Source: Nageia nagi
Lineage: Eukaryota; Pinophyta
Length of the DNA stretch: 64,000 nt
Assembly: GCA_050084985.1 (NCBI GenBank)
Contig: JBITNC010000001.1
Location: 32,054,001 to 32,118,000, forward strand
Reading direction: 5' to 3'
Part shown: piece after piece, positions 22,960 to 35,329 of the stretch
How the letters are laid out: every line of letters starts with the position of its first letter
How positions within the stretch are numbered: the first letter of the stretch is position 1
Notes under the pieces: generated by a model
What the model was told of the DNA's origin: nothing
The model's database searches: none
What the model saw: the letters and a program-made list of their open reading frames with translations, nothing else
Position numbers and translations under genes: made by a program

Positions 22960-25521
22960 TTTACTAAAACCTTAGGAGATTGAGGCCTAGGTATATTTGG
23001 TTGTACAATACCATCATTTATTTGATTATTAAGAATATTAGCTTACCTTCCTTTCACCCTTTATGCTCTTGTGGTTATGCTTACCATAGCAAAAAAAGTA
23101 GAAGCATCCTAAAATCCTTTATGCATTACTTGAATTTTGTATGTATGTGATGCTATGGTATTTGCTTGATGTTGAGAAAGTGAATTCTGATATATTTCTA
23201 TATTTTGATTAGGGATAGTCAATGGGTTATCTACTTGTAATCTTCCTTGATCAATAAAATCTTGAACCTTATGTTGTAATGTTCAACATTTGCTTGTAGT
23301 ATGACCCTTTTGATGATGCTAATGAAAATAATTATTTTCATTGTACCATTTACTATCTCTTGCATCTAGTCTTTTAGGTCATATTTCAAGTAATGTAATC
23401 ATTTGATGGTCCATTAATTTTTTCAAGATATCATAATGTGATTCAACCAAAAGAGTAAACTTTCTAAGGGGTGGCCTAGGGTTTCTTCTCTCATTTTGTG
23501 GAATAGGTATGTTTTGCAAAGGGTATGGTTCTCCATCTTTAAGATAAGAAACTTTATTAGCAAGCATTGGTTTTATTGATTGTTTTTCCTAATTTCTATT
23601 TCTAACATAAGGTTTTTTTTTTTGACCTTTTAGTTTTCCATCCTAGAATTTAACCTTTTGATTACAACAACTTGATATATTGCTTCCTCAAATGTCTTGT
23701 GTTGTTGAATAAATAAGTTACTAGTGATAAGTCTTAAACAATTTTGACTAAATATCTTCACTAGTTCTTCTTGTGGTAGAGTATAAGACATGCTTAACAA
23801 AATCACCCTCCATCTTGAAATAAAGTCTATAACTGTCTTATCCTACAATTATTGCAATCTTATGAAATCAATTATAGAGGTTTTATCTTTAATATTTATC
23901 CTAAAGTGTTCTAAAAACAAGTTAGCCAATTGTGCATATATTATGATGCTATGTTCAGTTAAGTTATTGTATCAATCCATCACTTTTCTAGCAAGTGTCA
24001 TAGGAAATATATGTGACATCAAAGCATCATTATTGGAAATTATGTAACTTGAATATTTAAAGCATCTTAGATGCTCTTTAGGATCCTCATTTTCTTTGAA
24101 AGATTCAATTTTTGGAATCTCAAATTTGAAAGGGATATCTATCTTAGGAACACTTGGGTGTATTGGTTCATTACAAATTGTTTCGTAAGAGACTTTATGT
24201 TTATTTTATTTATGTAACATCCTTTCAATCTCTATTAACCTTTCACCAAAATCATTTGTTGGTTGCGTATGCACAATAGGATATTTACTATCACTATTAC
24301 CTTCCATTTTTTCATTTGTTAAAAATGATTGGTAACGTATTTTGGAACGTGTTTGATCACCATAATAATTTTTATTATATGGTGGAGTAGGTGGAGGTGG
24401 TTGATATAGAGGCAACTATTGTTGCCCCTATTGATATAAAGGTGTAAAAGTATGATGTTTTTGAACCTCATGTCTAGATCAAGTTAAAGGAGGTTTTATA
24501 GGTTGTCATTGCCTATTTGATAGCTCTTTTTGTCTAAGAAAATGAAAGTTTTGATTTTTATAATTTTTATAACCTTGAGGAGACAAGGATCTTGCTCTAG
24601 ATGGAAATTTCCTATTATCTGCTATTTTTTTATTAAATATATTCCAAGGTTGAGTTTGAACCTATTATTTATTAGGTTTTCCTATTGATGTTTTACTTTG
24701 ATATGCATGAAACATAGGTTGTGTTTGCAAACATGGATTTTTTCATGATCTTCTAGTTTGATTCAATTTTTATATATCTAGATTATATAGAACAATTTGT
24801 TATTTGGTCTAAAGTTGTTTCTAATTTTGATTTAATCTAGGCATATACGATGGTATCTCTTCTACCTTACACCTTAGAGGATCAAGATTTCCTTTATGTC
24901 TTTGTTTGGGAATTCTATGGCTAGTCTTAGGGGTAGTATAAGTAGTACTAGCATCCATGTAACTCATAATTGAAGAAGAATGACTAGTCCTAGGGTAGGA
25001 GAGTATTTATTTTCAAAATATGATAAGCATCATTATACACCCTAGCATGGATTCTTAATTTAGGTACTAGAGTAGTTGTATGTATTGAAACTCTATCATT
25101 CAATTCTTTCATCCTTCTAGATATGGTGGAATGGGTCTAATCATATCATCTTATATAGGATTGAGTAAGATGTCCATATGGTAATATGTAATATGATCAT
25201 ACTTTGGTTTAAATAGACCCTTTTGTAAAATGACATAAGTCAAATGCATTTGTGGTGGAGTAATAGTCCTTAAAATAACTTCTTCCTCATTACCTATTGG
25301 TGTTTTTCTACTAGATAATTTAGATCTAATGGAATACTATGAGCATGAGAAGAATGAGGAATCCTTAACTACATTAAACATTATCTTACTTAATTTAAGG
25401 TATCCTTTATTTCTCAAGGAGTCCCTCTCTTTGCTATATCTATACTAGATCTATGAGACCTATAACTAGGTTGTCTCTCTTGGTAGGTTTCATCATAAGG
25501 GTCTTGTTGTTGACACACCAT
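22960..25521 (-). pseudogene. Gag of E2
   Basis: A start ATG at 25521 gives MVCQQQDPYDETYQERQPSY before the first stop. Proline-rich MPLYQPPPPTPPYNKNYYGD lies at 24415, the gag core at about 24150-23800 (IESFKENEDPKEHLRCFKYS, MSHIFPMTLA), and a zinc-knuckle remnant with HHQKGHTTSKC near 23320-23290 in which the first cysteine is not visible. The layout mirrors E1 gag but the N-terminal residues are unlike it, so gag ends evolve fast or the starts are not equivalent. Confidence 0.8.
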
Positions 25522-26349
25522 TTGAGAATGATTATAAACTATTTTTTTGGAGACTTTTTACTTTTTAATTTTGTTTTTATTTTTTTGCTAAATAATAAGT
25601 AAAATAAAAAATACATCATTCACAATAATTATATTTTTATTTTTTATTTATATTATAGAGAAAACAAATAAATGTACAAATAGCTTATTTATAAACTCAC
25701 CTTTTCAATGTGATTATCTTATCTAATTTTGTTGATAAATTGAATTTAAATTTTCTTAATGAGTGATGTGAATAAATTTTTTTTTTTTATTAATTTACTA
25801 AATTATTTTTTCTAGTCATGTGTTTAAACAAGGGTAGGTTGGAATACTATAGGTAATTTATGGTGAAGTATCGGCTTGGTACTTAAGGTGGTACAATGGG
25901 CCTTGGTGAATGTTTTTGAAGACTATCTTGATAGAGGAATCCAAGCATAGCCTCCTTATTTATAGTCACCTAATGAAAGTGATGATTTTTATCCTAGAAT
26001 CCAATATTCATCTCCAAGTTTGGCTCTATGACTTACGGTGTGGTCATTGGGTACACAAGAAACATAGAATCAATGGTTAATCATCACTTCCAACTCATTG
26101 ATGTTTATTTTTAAAAGGTCTTATGCATATATGAAAAATAAAATAACTCATGATAACTACACCCCAACCCAACATAATTGTCCTTTGATTATATTTTATT
26201 TAATATGTAAAAATAGTATTTTAATTAATGAGTCTTAATCTAACCCATAAGATTTATTGCCACTTTTAGTGTGATTCTTTAATTGAAAATTAATGAGATT
26301 CATTTACTCCTTCCAAGTGCAAAAGTAATTAGGTGAAGTTAATTTACCA

Positions 26350-26600
26350 TCTCTTACTAATTTCATATACCTTTGACCTCCTTTCAAAGAGGTAAAATGA
26401 GACCTATAAGAATCTATTTAAGTGAATGCAAACTACCTTAAATGAGATTCTTTAACTCATCTTCGAGTCATAATTCTTTGACCTCCTTTCGAAGTGGTAA
26501 GGTAAACAAGAAAATTTTTATTGTGAAATGAATTTCCTTAGATGAGGTTCTTTAACTCCTCTTCAAGTTACCATCCTTCAACCTCCTTTCAAAGTGATGA
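26350..26600. repeat. Three dispersed copies of a leader motif, E2
   Basis: Copies at about 26366-26400, 26477-26506 and 26574-26604, around ACCTCCTTTC(A/G)AAG. They match the E1 motif in ACCTCC and GTGGTAAG but differ in the centre, where E2 has TTTCGAAG and E1 has AATGGAG. Spacing is about 100 bp. Confidence 0.7.
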
Positions 26601-27372
26601 TACAAACAATGAAGGGTACTAATGTGAAGAAAAATACCTATCTAATAAATTAACTGATTTAATATGTTTGAATCTACTTTAACCCTGATAAATTGACCTT
26701 ATATTCATTCCTTTTTTAATGAAATTTAATTTCTCCTTTCAAGTGTGGATGTAATTTAATGAGAGTTTATTATCAATCTTAATGATATAAAGTGAGAAAA
26801 ATAAAAAGGGTTTATTTACTTTTTTCCTATTACACCCATTCTGATTACCTAAGATCACCTTTCAGCTCAAAGGGAGAGCATAAGTGGGTGTGATGGAAAA
26901 TTTTAGGTGATCTTGTTGGTATGATACCAAAACAAACAAAGATAGATAACATTCATGTAATTTACTTAAATAAAATAAAAATAATGCATATTACCTAAAC
27001 ATTCATCTACCCTTCTTATATGCAATCTAGGCAAAAAAATCATAGAACAAGGGTTCATTTCTATTTTTTATTTTTAGTGCCTAAATTATGCTTTTATAAT
27101 TAACAAAATTTGAAATATATACCCTCTATCTTCAATTTCTAGCATTTTCACACTTAGAATTGCTAGTGTTCTAGTCCAATCGCTAGTGTTTACACATAAT
27201 CGATAGCACCCCAATAACAGTCATCAATGATCACATAGATAGAAAATAGAAAATAAATAATAGCAAACAACACAAAATTAATAGTGATACCACAAAACAT
27301 AAAATACCAAAATTAAAAATAAAAAATAGGAAAAACCCCATGCGCCTCATTTTTTATGCAGCTTATGTGTGA

Positions 27373-27392
27373 GGGCCCTCCTTATAGCACTA
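27373..27392 (-). promoter_or_regulatory. Putative primer-binding site of E2
   Basis: Three bases after LTR B the minus strand reads TAGTGCTATAAGGAGGGCCC, 18 of 20 identical to the E1 site. Position and conservation support a PBS or packaging element. The first G of TGG is mutated. Confidence 0.5.
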
Positions 27393-27395
27393 GAA

Positions 27396-28236
27396 TGTTT
27401 ACCCAAAAAACAACCCTACAAGCATGCAAAACAAGAGATGTTACAACCAAAAAAACTCTTTATTTATCCTTGGTATAAACCTCAATTTTGATTACAATTT
27501 AGTCTCACATAGAGGGCTTGAGTACAATAGATGATATGGGCCTATTGGAGGCCTTCTTTGTCATTGTCTACAAACTCCAAATAATGTTAATGAAACCTAC
27601 AGAAGAAAGAGAATATTGTTAATTATTTCCTCCTTCCTAGTTCTTGGGTCTTATTTGCTCAAATCAATTGTTGTTACTATAAATTTTGCACATACATAAA
27701 CAAATAACACATCAAAAAATACCTACTCATGCTATGGAATCAATGCAAATAAACATAAATAATCATATATGTAAATAACTTAGTAAATGCAATATACTCA
27801 AAACTCTAGATGTAGTTCAATAGCATAAGGTTGCATTTAATCTTCTATATATCTCCCTTTTCTTCTTGGGATAAGTTTGATATATATATTTTCAATGTGG
27901 CTAAGGTTGTTATTTTGGAGGTAAGGATTGGATAAAAATCTTATCCAACCTTGTCATAGGTTCTATTCGCATAGGGAAGGTGGAAGATCAAGGATAACTC
28001 ATCGTTGATCTACTGGTTTGTTTCCTTATGCACCCTAATTTTTTTATTTTTTCTTTAACTTTTCTATTTTTAGGATCATTGGTGATTTTATATCGAGCAT
28101 TGATGATAGGTCTAGATCATCGATGATTATACTAGGTCACTGGTGATTGGAAGGTTTTAGTAAACTTTATTATTTACTTAAATTTTTATCCTCTTCTTTC
28201 ATTTATCAAAGGCGGGGTCATTTTTAGGTGTCTACA
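27396..28236 (-). mobile_element. LTR B (5' LTR of E2)
   Basis: An 841 bp unit from TGTAGACACC at 28236 to GGGTAAACA at 27396 on the minus strand. Its start shares TGTAGACACCTAAAAATG with LTR A and its length is almost the same, but the interior does not visibly align. Near the start are several ATCATTGGTGATT-like repeats (about 28075-28165). The right flank, beginning AATTTC outside the LTR end, is the remnant of element C internal sequence. Confidence 0.8.
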
Positions 28237-28603
28237 ATTTCAATTATGGATGAATAAGCTTTATAGGAGTTTAAAATTATTTTTAAAAAGCAAATTAGAT
28301 CATGGAAAAATGAGTAAGTGAAAAATCAGACTAGTAATATGGAAGAGAAAAAGATAATTTTCTTGATAGCTATGTTGGAGGAAGTTATCAATCCAAAGGA
28401 AACATAATTATCCAAGCTATATATGGAGTATAATAATGTATCAAAGAATTACAAAAGGTGGTATAATTTAAGACACAATTGGATTTTAAAGGGAATAAGG
28501 ATATATTGAAGATGGTTCAATATGTAGAAAGAATTATTCTACCATATCGAGGAAAGAGTACACATATAACTATAATTTTTATAGAATTATACTCTTAAAA
28601 AGG
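28237..28603 (+). mobile_element. 3' end of an element C-type internal region
   Basis: Lys-rich broken coding sequence (KGNKDILKMVQYVERIIL near 28490-28540) ending at a purine run AAAAAGG directly before LTR C. The last ~60 bp resemble the sequence before the other LTR C at 55204, which ends AAAAGGGG. It is therefore probably the tail of another copy's internal region, truncated on the left by E2. Confidence 0.5.
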
Positions 28604-30360
28604 TAATATTCTTTCAATTCATTATTATATAAAGTCTCTTATATAAATCCTATGCCTTGTATCCTTTTCTTTCACAATTGTAAATGATGTATAGAGTGTA
28701 AAGTATTCATAGTTAGGCTCTTTTTCACATTCTAGTTAGGATTTGTATTTGATTAAGGCATATATAGGTCATGTACATGTTACCAATCTTAGTAAAGGGA
28801 AGGGAACTTAAAACCCCACCATTTTTTTATAAGGTAGGTATTATTTATATATACTCATTTGGCTCATGTCTAGGAGATGTAAATAAGTTAAAGGTCGAAG
28901 GGTTCCCATTTTTGTAGAATAGGTTAAGTCATTTGTATGAAGTGTTTTATAAGGTCTATGTATGTTTCTAAGCCTAATTTGGGTCTTGTTAAAAGCATAG
29001 TTACTTAGGTTTGAGTCTTGTATAGTACATGAGTTCTTCCCAAGTATTGTTGTATATAACTATTAGTCTAAAGTCAAGTCACTCAACATTTGACATTTTG
29101 TAACCCATGGAATTCCATAGGAGTTGTACCTTTTAATAAAAATTAGTAGGTTCTAACTTCATACATCATCAAGTAGTCCAAAAGGTATTACCAATAGGAA
29201 ATGTTATAATGTTCATATTCAACAAACCCATCAATTTTAAATGATGATGTCATACTTTAAAAGGAAAATTGGCTAGTGGTAAGGCTTCTCAGATATTCAG
29301 CAAGCCCTGCTAAGGAAAATAAGACCCATTAACCATGAATGAAGATTGTAAGAGAAGAGGAACACCAAGGTCCACTAAATTAAGAATGTATGACCCTCAA
29401 TACTCTATCAATGTGTCAACTATAACTCAATTCCATGTGGAAATAGTAGTTCACCTTTAGGTTTGAATGATACATCTATATTCACCCTTATTGTGATCAC
29501 AACCTAAAGCAATAATGCAAAATATTTAATGGTCACAAAAAGTTAGGTAGCTACCAAATGCTAATAGAGGTTGATCATACCAATCAATATGGTAGGTCAT
29601 CCCTTAAATTTAGAATCAATCCTAGAAGATCATAGTTAGAGACAAATATGATTGATTATAGGTAGACATGTACAAAGATTGAAGGTTTTAGGATTCCCAA
29701 GTATTGGTGTTAAGTTAGGAAAATCAATTACAATTGTAAATTATTTTCTACATATTGTAATTGTTTAATTTATAGTGTTCTTAGTCAAAAATTAGTTAAG
29801 AGCATTAATGGTGAACAACCACCTATTGTAAATAAGATTCTAGAAATAGTGAACTATTAGAGGTCCAAAAGGCTAGACATTTTAGCAAAGTTGCCTAGTG
29901 TGAGAAGTGTTTTCATATATGATAATACAATACTATGGTATTTTTTCCTCTATAATTTGTTGTAGTTATCTTATTTTGAAATCATTATGTATGAATCATT
30001 ATCCTAAGTTAAGGATGTGTATTACGATTATGAGACCCCAAGACTAAGTTATTCAGTTCTTAGTCTTTGTAATGGATTACTACTATGCAGTAATGCTTGG
30101 GCTAATTAATTTTAGTTTATTTTCTATAGTTTAGATTTTTATCTCTTTCTAGTTACTCTTTACCTCTTTTATCTCTTTTTAGTTACTTTTGACCTCTTTC
30201 ATGGATAGGAATCTACCTATAACTTGGAGATTGAGTAGAAAACACCAATGAACACACTATCCCACCATTTTTCTCTTTCAAGAACCCTAATATTGTAGGC
30301 AATGGAAAACTATACCAAACTAGACCTTTAGGTTACATTATACTCATCAATAGTAGAAAA
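28604..30360 (+). mobile_element. LTR C, left copy
   Basis: About 1.75 kb, aligned along its length with 55204-56975. It begins TAATATTC after a purine run, not with canonical TG. The TATA box of the other copy is mutated here (TAGAAATAG near 29833). The end is uncertain by about 15 bp. A third partial copy is at 16751-17262. Confidence 0.85.
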
Positions 30361-30369
30361 GTTTATTTT

Positions 30370-30381
30370 TGGTATGATCAG
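30370..30381 (+). promoter_or_regulatory. Degenerate primer-binding site of element C
   Basis: TGGTATGATCAG shortly after the LTR end. The first six bases match the initiator-methionine tRNA site TGGTATCAGAGC, the rest only with an indel. The gap of up to 20 bases from the LTR end is longer than usual. Confidence 0.35.
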
Positions 30382-30738
30382 TAGGACCTAAGAAAAATTC
30401 TAAATCATTTGGATATGAATAAGCTTGATATATTTGTCTAGTAGGATATCATATTTTTTCTATAAATATTATAAGGTTTAATAGACCTTATTGGTAACTC
30501 TATTGTCATACCAATCATATTTTTTAACCTTAACACCTCCAGTTCATATATTTACTAGAAGTAGTGCTAGAAATTCTTCCCAATAGCTTATATTCATAGA
30601 GCTATTAGTTCCTTAAAAGATGACTAGGCCAAAGGTTTGTTGAACTCTCTCTCCTCAAATCCCTTTGAGAGTCATTCATTAACAATTGTATTTGATTCAT
30701 TCTAGTAAAATACTTCACCTCACACATTTGGTCCAAAC

Positions 30739-32390
30739 ATGGCTCAATCTACCCTATAGACTTCCTTGCTTGAAATAATAGTCATCCATTGGTAGTTCTA
30801 CCAATTACCTAGTTATTCCTCAAGCATCCTTTATAGTTTTACCTAAGTATTATGGATCAAGAATAATGTCTTTTGAGCATTTTCAATATGTATCTCTTTT
30901 GGCACCAAGTTTTGATATTATAGATGAAACTATAATGACCAAGTTGTTGTCAAATTCTTTTGAAGGAAAAGTTATTGAATGGTTTAGAACTCTCACTCTT
31001 TAATCAATAAATACATGGGGAGATATATGTCAAGATTTAATAAATATATTTGCTAAAAATAGTGATGATAGTACCTTTTTGAGCCTCATAACATTACTAA
31101 AAAATATCCTCATGATTCTATGGATGATTTCAATATAATATTTGAAAAAACTTGGAAGTACATTACAGTCTATATTAGACCCAAAAATGCTCAAGCCTTG
31201 GTATACTATAGAGAAACATCTCACCTAGATCTAAATGTATTAATCTTTATGTTAGAAGATACTTTTCCATATTTCTATTAGACATCCAAAACTATTGAAC
31301 ATACCTTGGTGTCTTTTGGAAAGATGCAACCAAAATCTATTATACCCTTGTTTCCTAATTTACCTCCCAAGAAAGCAACATTACATATTCATCATCTAGG
31401 AATGCTAGCTTTTCCACCACCTCCTCCTAAACCTATAGCTTAGAACCAAGTATCATCAATCCCAGCTCTTGCATCTATAAGTACAAATGCTAGTTCTAAC
31501 TCACATGAGAATGAAAGGATAAGATAGCTCAAGATAACCATTAGGAACATGACAAATAAGCTCACTCTACAAGAGAGGAAGATTCAAGGCTTGAATTATA
31601 GGAGATATGATAATCAATATAAACCAAGACTCTATCCTAGAAATAACCAACCAAAACAACCTCCTTCTTCCAAAGCTATAGATAATGCAATCATGGCTAG
31701 TTCTATAGAAAGTGATGCTCTAAGTATTACATAATGGTGTCCTCCTTTTCAGCTCCATATTTTTTAAAATCCTATGTGGTATACCAACATAAATATTTAG
31801 GCTTACATTCAAACCAAATGGTAGAACCTGTATTACATCCTACTACAGAACTTACCATGGTTAGCTTTTGGATTCTAAGTTATGCTAGATAACAATCCAA
31901 CTCTATAAAAACTAGAGCTTATACTTTAGCACCCTTGTAGGAAGCCCAAGTCACTAAGCAAAATCAGCAACCCATTCCATATCAACCTAATACAAAGAGA
32001 GAGAAGGATCCTTTGTCTCAACCATAGAATCAAGTAAATCAACTTCCAAATCATTCAAGTTAAGTTTCACAAGGTTTGAGTAATGTTGGTCCTTTTGCAA
32101 GAAATTCCACTCAGACCAAAAATGATGTCCCAAAAAAAGAGAGATCTACTCCACCAAGATATCCTTTCATAATTAAGCATCATAAGGATAAGGCTACATA
32201 AAAATTCAAATCTTATTAGCCTATTAAAATAAGTAAATTAGCTTCTTATGTTACATATAGTATTATGGAAGAATTGAAAAGAACACCTGCTAAAATGATA
32301 ATGTTTGATGGATTGAGCATTCTAGATCAAATCAAACTTTTACAAGAAGCCTTGAAGCTAAATAATAGTAAGAAAAGAGCTAATTAGGGT
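30739..32390 (+). pseudogene. Gag of element C
   Basis: An ATG at 30739 gives MAQSTL and then a stop. The recognisable gag domain is at about 30860-31120: FEHFQYVSLLAPSFDIIDET, then FEGKVIEWFRTLTL and WGDICQDLINIFAK. A Pro/Gln/Asn-rich region follows (about 31380-32150), then KLASYVTYSIMEELKRTPAK and LSILDQIKLLQEALKLN just before the protease. No zinc knuckle was seen. Broken by at least five stops and frame changes. Confidence 0.75.
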
Positions 32391-32396
32391 AATGTA

Positions 32397-32720
32397 GTGT
32401 TTGCAAATGTTGATGATGTCCCTCCAGATCTTATAGGTATAAGAAGATCTTCATCTTTTTATCTATCCCTTATATTAGAAGGTTGGATAGTTGATAATTG
32501 TATGATAGATACCAGAGCTGCTATTATCATTATTCTCAAAGTTGTTACAAATAAGATAAAATTGTATATAAGTCAATGCATAGATGGATTGATACAATTA
32601 TATTCTTCCCTTATATTTATGATTGGTAGTGTTAAAATATTTTTCATAACCCTAATACATTCTTTAACATTTATGTCATTCAAGATATTATTGTAGTTAA
32701 TATTCCACCTCTATTTGGGA
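32397..32720 (+). pseudogene. Aspartic protease of element C
   Basis: An open piece from 32397 to 32696. The active-site motif appears as MIDTRAAIIIILKVV (about 32503-32547), where DTRA replaces the usual D-(S/T)-G-A, so the glycine is lost. Preceded by SFYLSLILEGWIVDNC, the usual hydrophobic strand. Located between gag and the RNase H-like domain. Confidence 0.72.
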
Positions 32721-32999
32721 TTTGCTTGTCCAAGGAATTCATTGCCATGTTGGTAGGGTATTTAGCCCTAGATTACACATACCTCCTACTTCCTTTCTAA
32801 ACTAAGCATGTCAAAATCCTAAATGAGGATACCAATAATTTCCATATTAATAATATCTTTGAACAAAATTGTATGAATTACCTTGAGCAAGTATAGCCAT
32901 TTCAAATATATCCACTCATGGAATCACTGCTAACCATAGTAATTCTTTTAGTGAATGACCTTAACTATAAGGTCACTAACATTAGCATGGGAAACTATT

Positions 33000-33470
33000 T
33001 CTTATTTGAAAATGTTCAACCAATCTCATTCACAGCTAAAAGAGACCATGAATTATGGATGATGTTCTTTGATGGGTCTAGATGTAAACATGGTTGTGGA
33101 GCTGGTATTATTTATAAGTCATATGAGGGACATAGGAGAAGGTTCTAATTCATATTCACATGAATTTGCATAAATAATACTATCAAATATGAAGCCCTCT
33201 ATTTTGGGTTATCTAAAGCTATCAGCATGGGCATCAGATGCCTAATAATCCATGGTGATTCTAAACTAATCATAAATCAAGTCAAAAATATTATTAATGC
33301 AAGTTATCACTACCTCAAGACTTACATGAATAGAGCATGGGACCTAATGGAATCATTCCTAGTAATCAATTTTATCTCTATTCCTAAGAAGTATAATAAA
33401 ATTATTGATGCACTTGTAGGAAAGGGAGTACATTTCAATCCTATATTTCAGAAGAGAGGTAGCTATGGAG
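33000..33470 (+). pseudogene. RNase H (aRNH type) of element C, located before RT
   Basis: Blocks in order: ELWMMFFDGSRCKHGCGAGI, NNTIKYEALYFGLSKAISMG, CLIIHGDSKLIINQVKN, YLKTYMNRAWDLMESF and FISIPKKYNKIIDALVG. These contain the D, E and D positions expected of RNase H (FFDGS, KYEAL and GDSKL) and match the Tat aRNH pattern closely. One frame change lies near 33150. Its place upstream of RT differs from E1 and E2, where aRNH follows the native RNase H. Confidence 0.88.
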
Positions 33471-34720
33471 TTAAAGTCCTATTTAGGCCATCCATTCTTA
33501 ATACTACAAAGTTTTGATAGGTATTTGACTTTGATGAGCATATTATGAATTTTCTTATAGATGAAGAAGTAGCTCACATATTTGGTGTTATAGAACTGCC
33601 TAATTATTTCTAAGAATCAAATGTTAAAAAATTAAGAAATAATAATACACCCAAAGGTTTACTTTCCTTTGAATGGATGTTTGATTATAAATATGTTCAA
33701 AGAGCAAAAATGTTAGCTATTCAAATGGAAAGCAATGTGGAGCTGAAAGTTGAACCCAAAAAATGCATAAAATTTGGATCAGAGTGCACTGAAAAAAAAA
33801 AGATGATGCTACTTTATATTTACCATGAATTTGCCCAAGTTACTTGCCTAGACTTATGATGATTTGAATACATATGATAAGAATATGATCCAACACACCA
33901 TTGATATTGAGCCAAAGGAAAAACCATATAGGTAGAAGCAAAGGTTGTCAAACCCAAGAATAAAATAAGCTATGAAATAAGAATTATTTAAAATCCTAGA
34001 TGCTAAAATTATTTATCCTATCAAGAATTCTTCTTAGGTAGTTAATTTAGTTTCAGTAAGGAAAAAACTTTAGAAATCAAAATGTATGTAGATTTCAAAA
34101 ATTTGAACCAACTGTCCTTGAAAAATAACTATTCTCTTTCTCCCATGGAACAAATCCTACAAATAGTAGCTAGAGCATGTTGCTTTTCAATTATTGATGG
34201 TTTTTTAGGATTCAATAAAATTTGGGTTAAATATGAGGATCAATATAAAATCACATTCACTACTAAGTGGGGAACATTTTCATTTCATAGAATGCCTTTT
34301 GGGCTCTCCAATGTTGGGGTTACTTTTCATAGGGTAATGGACTATGCCTTTAGTGAGTTGATAAATACAACAATACTTATCTATTTAGATAAAATTACTA
34401 TGTTATCTAAAATTAGAAATGATCATATACAACACCTCAGGTAAGTCTTTGATAAATGCATGCAATTCAAGATTTCTATCAATCCCAAAATATCTTTTTT
34501 ATGGTTAACCAAGGGAAGTTGCTTGGCCATATTGTTTTAGAAGAAGGATTGGATATTGATCATGATAGAGTTAAAGCTACTGAGGCATTATCTCTACCAT
34601 CTAATAAGATATCCCTACAATCCTTCCTTGGCCAAATCAATTTTGTTAGAAAATTGAGTAGTGATTTTTCTCATATTGTTTCTCCAAATACAACAATGCT
34701 AAAGAAAGATATTTAGTTCT
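33471..34720 (+). pseudogene. Reverse transcriptase of element C
   Basis: A linker is followed by IQHTIDIEPKEKPYR (about 33889), FKILDAKIIYPIKNSS, MYVDFKNLNQLSLKNNYSLS (34082), the first catalytic Asp in FSIIDGFLGFNKI, WGTFSFHRMPFGLSNVGVTF, and IYLDKITMLSK where the YxDD box has become YLDK. The thumb reads GKLLGHIVLEEGLDIDHDRV and SFLGQINFVRKLSSDF (34520-34670). Losing the second Asp of the YxDD box would itself abolish activity. Confidence 0.92.
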
Positions 34721-34729
34721 CTTAGTCAG

Positions 34730-35250
34730 ATGAAGAAAAATAAGCTTTTCATGATATCAAAAAATCAATAACTGAAATTCCTACTTTAAAAAATCCAATT
34801 TTTTCAAAGGATTTTATTATGTATGCATATGGAGAAGAGAAAAGCATTGCAATTATTTTAGCATAGAAAGATGGCCATAAGGAAGCACATCCCATTACCT
34901 TTCATAGTCAAACATTGCACAACATCAAAAGATGTACTCATTTATTAAAAAACAAGTGTTTTCTATAATGATAGGTCTAAAAATGTTTAAGCATTATGTG
35001 TCCCACAATAAGATCCTTGTATATACCATTCACCTAGATGTGATAAATTATGTTAACCAGGGGGAATTGGGTGAAGGAAAAGCTATTTGGATCATAAGAA
35101 TAATGAAGTATGATGTTAAAATCAAACCAACCAAGCTTATAAGGGGAAGATTTCTCTGTGAAAACATAAAAGAGTATGCACACATAATTGCTATTATTAA
35201 GGATGAAGAGCATATTAACCAAGAGAGTGATTGGATAAAGTAATTTATCT
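34730..35250 (+). pseudogene. Native RNase H of element C
   Basis: Starts after the RT thumb. Readable blocks are DEEK-AFHDIKKSITEIPTL, IMYAYGEEKSIAIILA and KMFKHYVSHNKILVYTIHLD, followed by WIIRIMKYDVKIKPTKLIRG. These correspond to the first strand, the KLRHYLL-like helix and the W-l-L-eyD block of Ty3 RNase H. The catalytic acidic residues are only partly visible (YAYGEE for the usual Y-x-A/D-S). Broken by stops. Confidence 0.75.
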
Positions 35251-35329
35251 TTTATTTTAGATTCAGGTTATAGGAATTCAAGTTTGTGATCATAGATGAC
35301 TATCTCTATAAGAAGAATTTTGATTAACC

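Larger units (their letters stand above)
25522..27392 (-). other. 5' leader of E2
   Basis: About 1.9 kb, the same length as the E1 leader and holding the same kinds of blocks in the same order: the repeated hairpin-like motif, a block with CAAAGGGAGAGCATAAGTGG, and near the PBS a set of AATCGCTAGTGTT-like repeats (about 27155-27215). No ORF of note. Confidence 0.55.
13131..28236 (-). mobile_element. Tat-like Ty3/Gypsy element E2 with internal duplication
   Basis: Minus strand: LTR B (27396-28236), PBS-like site, leader, gag (start 25521), protease, RT, RNase H, aRNH, integrase, 3' ORF. Architecture and many protein blocks match E1, but the LTRs differ except at their tips, so they are related subfamilies. 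The aRNH-integrase-3' ORF part is present twice, with a foreign LTR fragment between the copies. No 3' LTR was recognised. All genes are broken by stops and indels. Confidence 0.85.
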
